DNA from: an uncultured Chloroflexota bacterium
Lineage (GTDB): Bacteria; Chloroflexota; Dehalococcoidia; UBA3495
NCBI GenBank assembly: GCA_913020235.1
Contig: CAJWBT010000024.1
Span: forward strand, 1 to 13,362
Reading direction: 5' to 3'
Length of the DNA stretch: 13,362 bases
Shown here: positions 13,016 through 13,362 of the stretch, in pieces
How positions within the stretch are numbered: position 1 is the stretch's first letter
How the letters are laid out: each line of letters starts with the position of its first letter
Translations under genes and position numbers: made by a program
The notes under the pieces: model-generated
Told to the model about the DNA's origin: nothing
Databases searched by the model: none
Seen by the model: the letters and a program-made list of their open reading frames with translations, nothing else

Positions 13016-13362
13016 CTACCTCAACACCTGAATCTTGTCTCTGTTAACCAGCTCCCAATCGATCTCATAACCGAGGCCTGGCTTCTCCGGTGCATGGACC
13101 CTCCCCTGGCCATCCACCTCGATGTCGGCAACCAGGCCATACTTGTTCGCACCGGTCGCCGGGTATAGCTCATAGTAGTCGCAGTTTGGGATAGCCATCA
13201 TGACGTGCAGGTTGGCAACGTTGTTGAGGGAGTTGCCCCCATGATGTATCTCGCACTTCATGCGAAAGGTCTCGGCCAGGTGCGCTATCTTCATCAGGGG
13301 TGTGATGCCCCCGTTGACCGCCACGTCCCCCCTCAAGATATCGGTGGCCCCTTGATGTACCC
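13016..13362 (-). CDS. Mandelate racemase/muconate lactonizing (enolase superfamily) enzyme, C-terminal part
   Basis: The 114 visible residues are the C-terminal end of an enolase-superfamily barrel; the gene continues beyond the window end. The frame is open to the edge, so the TTG at 13336 is internal. Visible blocks are GATDILRGDVAVNGGITPLM, then KIAHLAETFRMKCEIHHGGNS and LNNVANLHVMMAIPNCDYYE. By family knowledge the Asp of RGDV and the His of EIHHGGNS form the His-Asp general base dyad of the mandelate racemase subgroup (MR Asp270 and His297), and the Glu of YYELYP matches MR Glu317. The reaction is metal-assisted proton abstraction next to a carboxylate, usually in sugar-acid dehydration or racemisation. 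The substrate cannot be assigned from this fragment. The amidase follows after 80 bases. Confidence 0.9.
   Translation of the reverse strand, partial: VHQGATDILRGDVAVNGGITPLMKIAHLAETFRMKCEIHHGGNSLNNVANLHVMMAIPNCDYYELYPATGANKYGLVADIEVDGQGRVHAPEKPGLGYEIDWELVNRDKIQVLR

Noticed and set aside
1..13362. CRISPR arrays, tRNA or rRNA genes, phage genes, toxin-antitoxin pairs, known defence systems
   Set aside because: No regularly spaced direct repeats, cloverleaf or rRNA signatures, transposase, integrase or defence-family proteins were seen on either strand.

Overview
The window looks like a piece of a high-GC bacterial chromosome, most likely from an uncultivated Chloroflexota lineage (Dehalococcoidia/SAR202-like). 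I infer this from the mix of genes: a CaiB/BaiF CoA-transferase, a cytosolic arylsulfotransferase-type propeller, a mandelate-racemase-type enolase, an amidase, and a membrane-anchored protein with a long Pro/Thr linker. GTG and TTG starts are frequent and palindromic dispersed repeats sit between genes. I ran no database search, so the taxonomy is an inference.

Region 1 (1-6671) holds six genes, all on the minus strand. In transcription order they are an ASST-like beta-propeller protein, an MFS transporter, a single-pass membrane protein with a Pro/Thr linker, a NUDIX hydrolase, a DipZ-type thioredoxin lipoprotein, and a formyl-CoA transferase-like class III CoA-transferase cut by the window start. 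Gaps range from about 20 to 275 bases, so this is a co-directional neighbourhood and probably not one tight operon. The Pro/Thr-linker gene has an unclear 5' end: its conserved-looking N-terminus runs upstream of the only standard in-frame start and joins a better start across a six-A run.

Region 2 (6672-9610) is an accessory stretch with low gene density. It holds a small predicted membrane protein with a good sigma70-type promoter, a small HTH protein with a Cys/His zinc-ribbon-like motif, a 129-bp MITE-like element, and an ArsR-family sensor domain that lacks its DNA-binding half. About 500 bases beyond that fragment hold no convincing gene.

Region 3 (9552-13362) is catabolic. On the plus strand a GlcG/HbpS-type protein with a clear promoter is followed by a crotonase-fold protein lacking both classical hydratase glutamates. 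On the minus strand an enolase-superfamily dehydratase or racemase, cut by the window end, precedes an amidase-signature hydrolase. A repeat-rich spacer separates the two gene pairs, which point towards each other.

Taken together the genes suggest scavenging of organic acids, amides and possibly sulfated aromatics, with CoA-thioester chemistry. I see no CRISPR array, rRNA, tRNA, transposase or recognisable defence system. The best candidates for something undescribed are the frame break at 3942-3947, the headless ArsR protein, the HTH/zinc protein and the palindromic elements.
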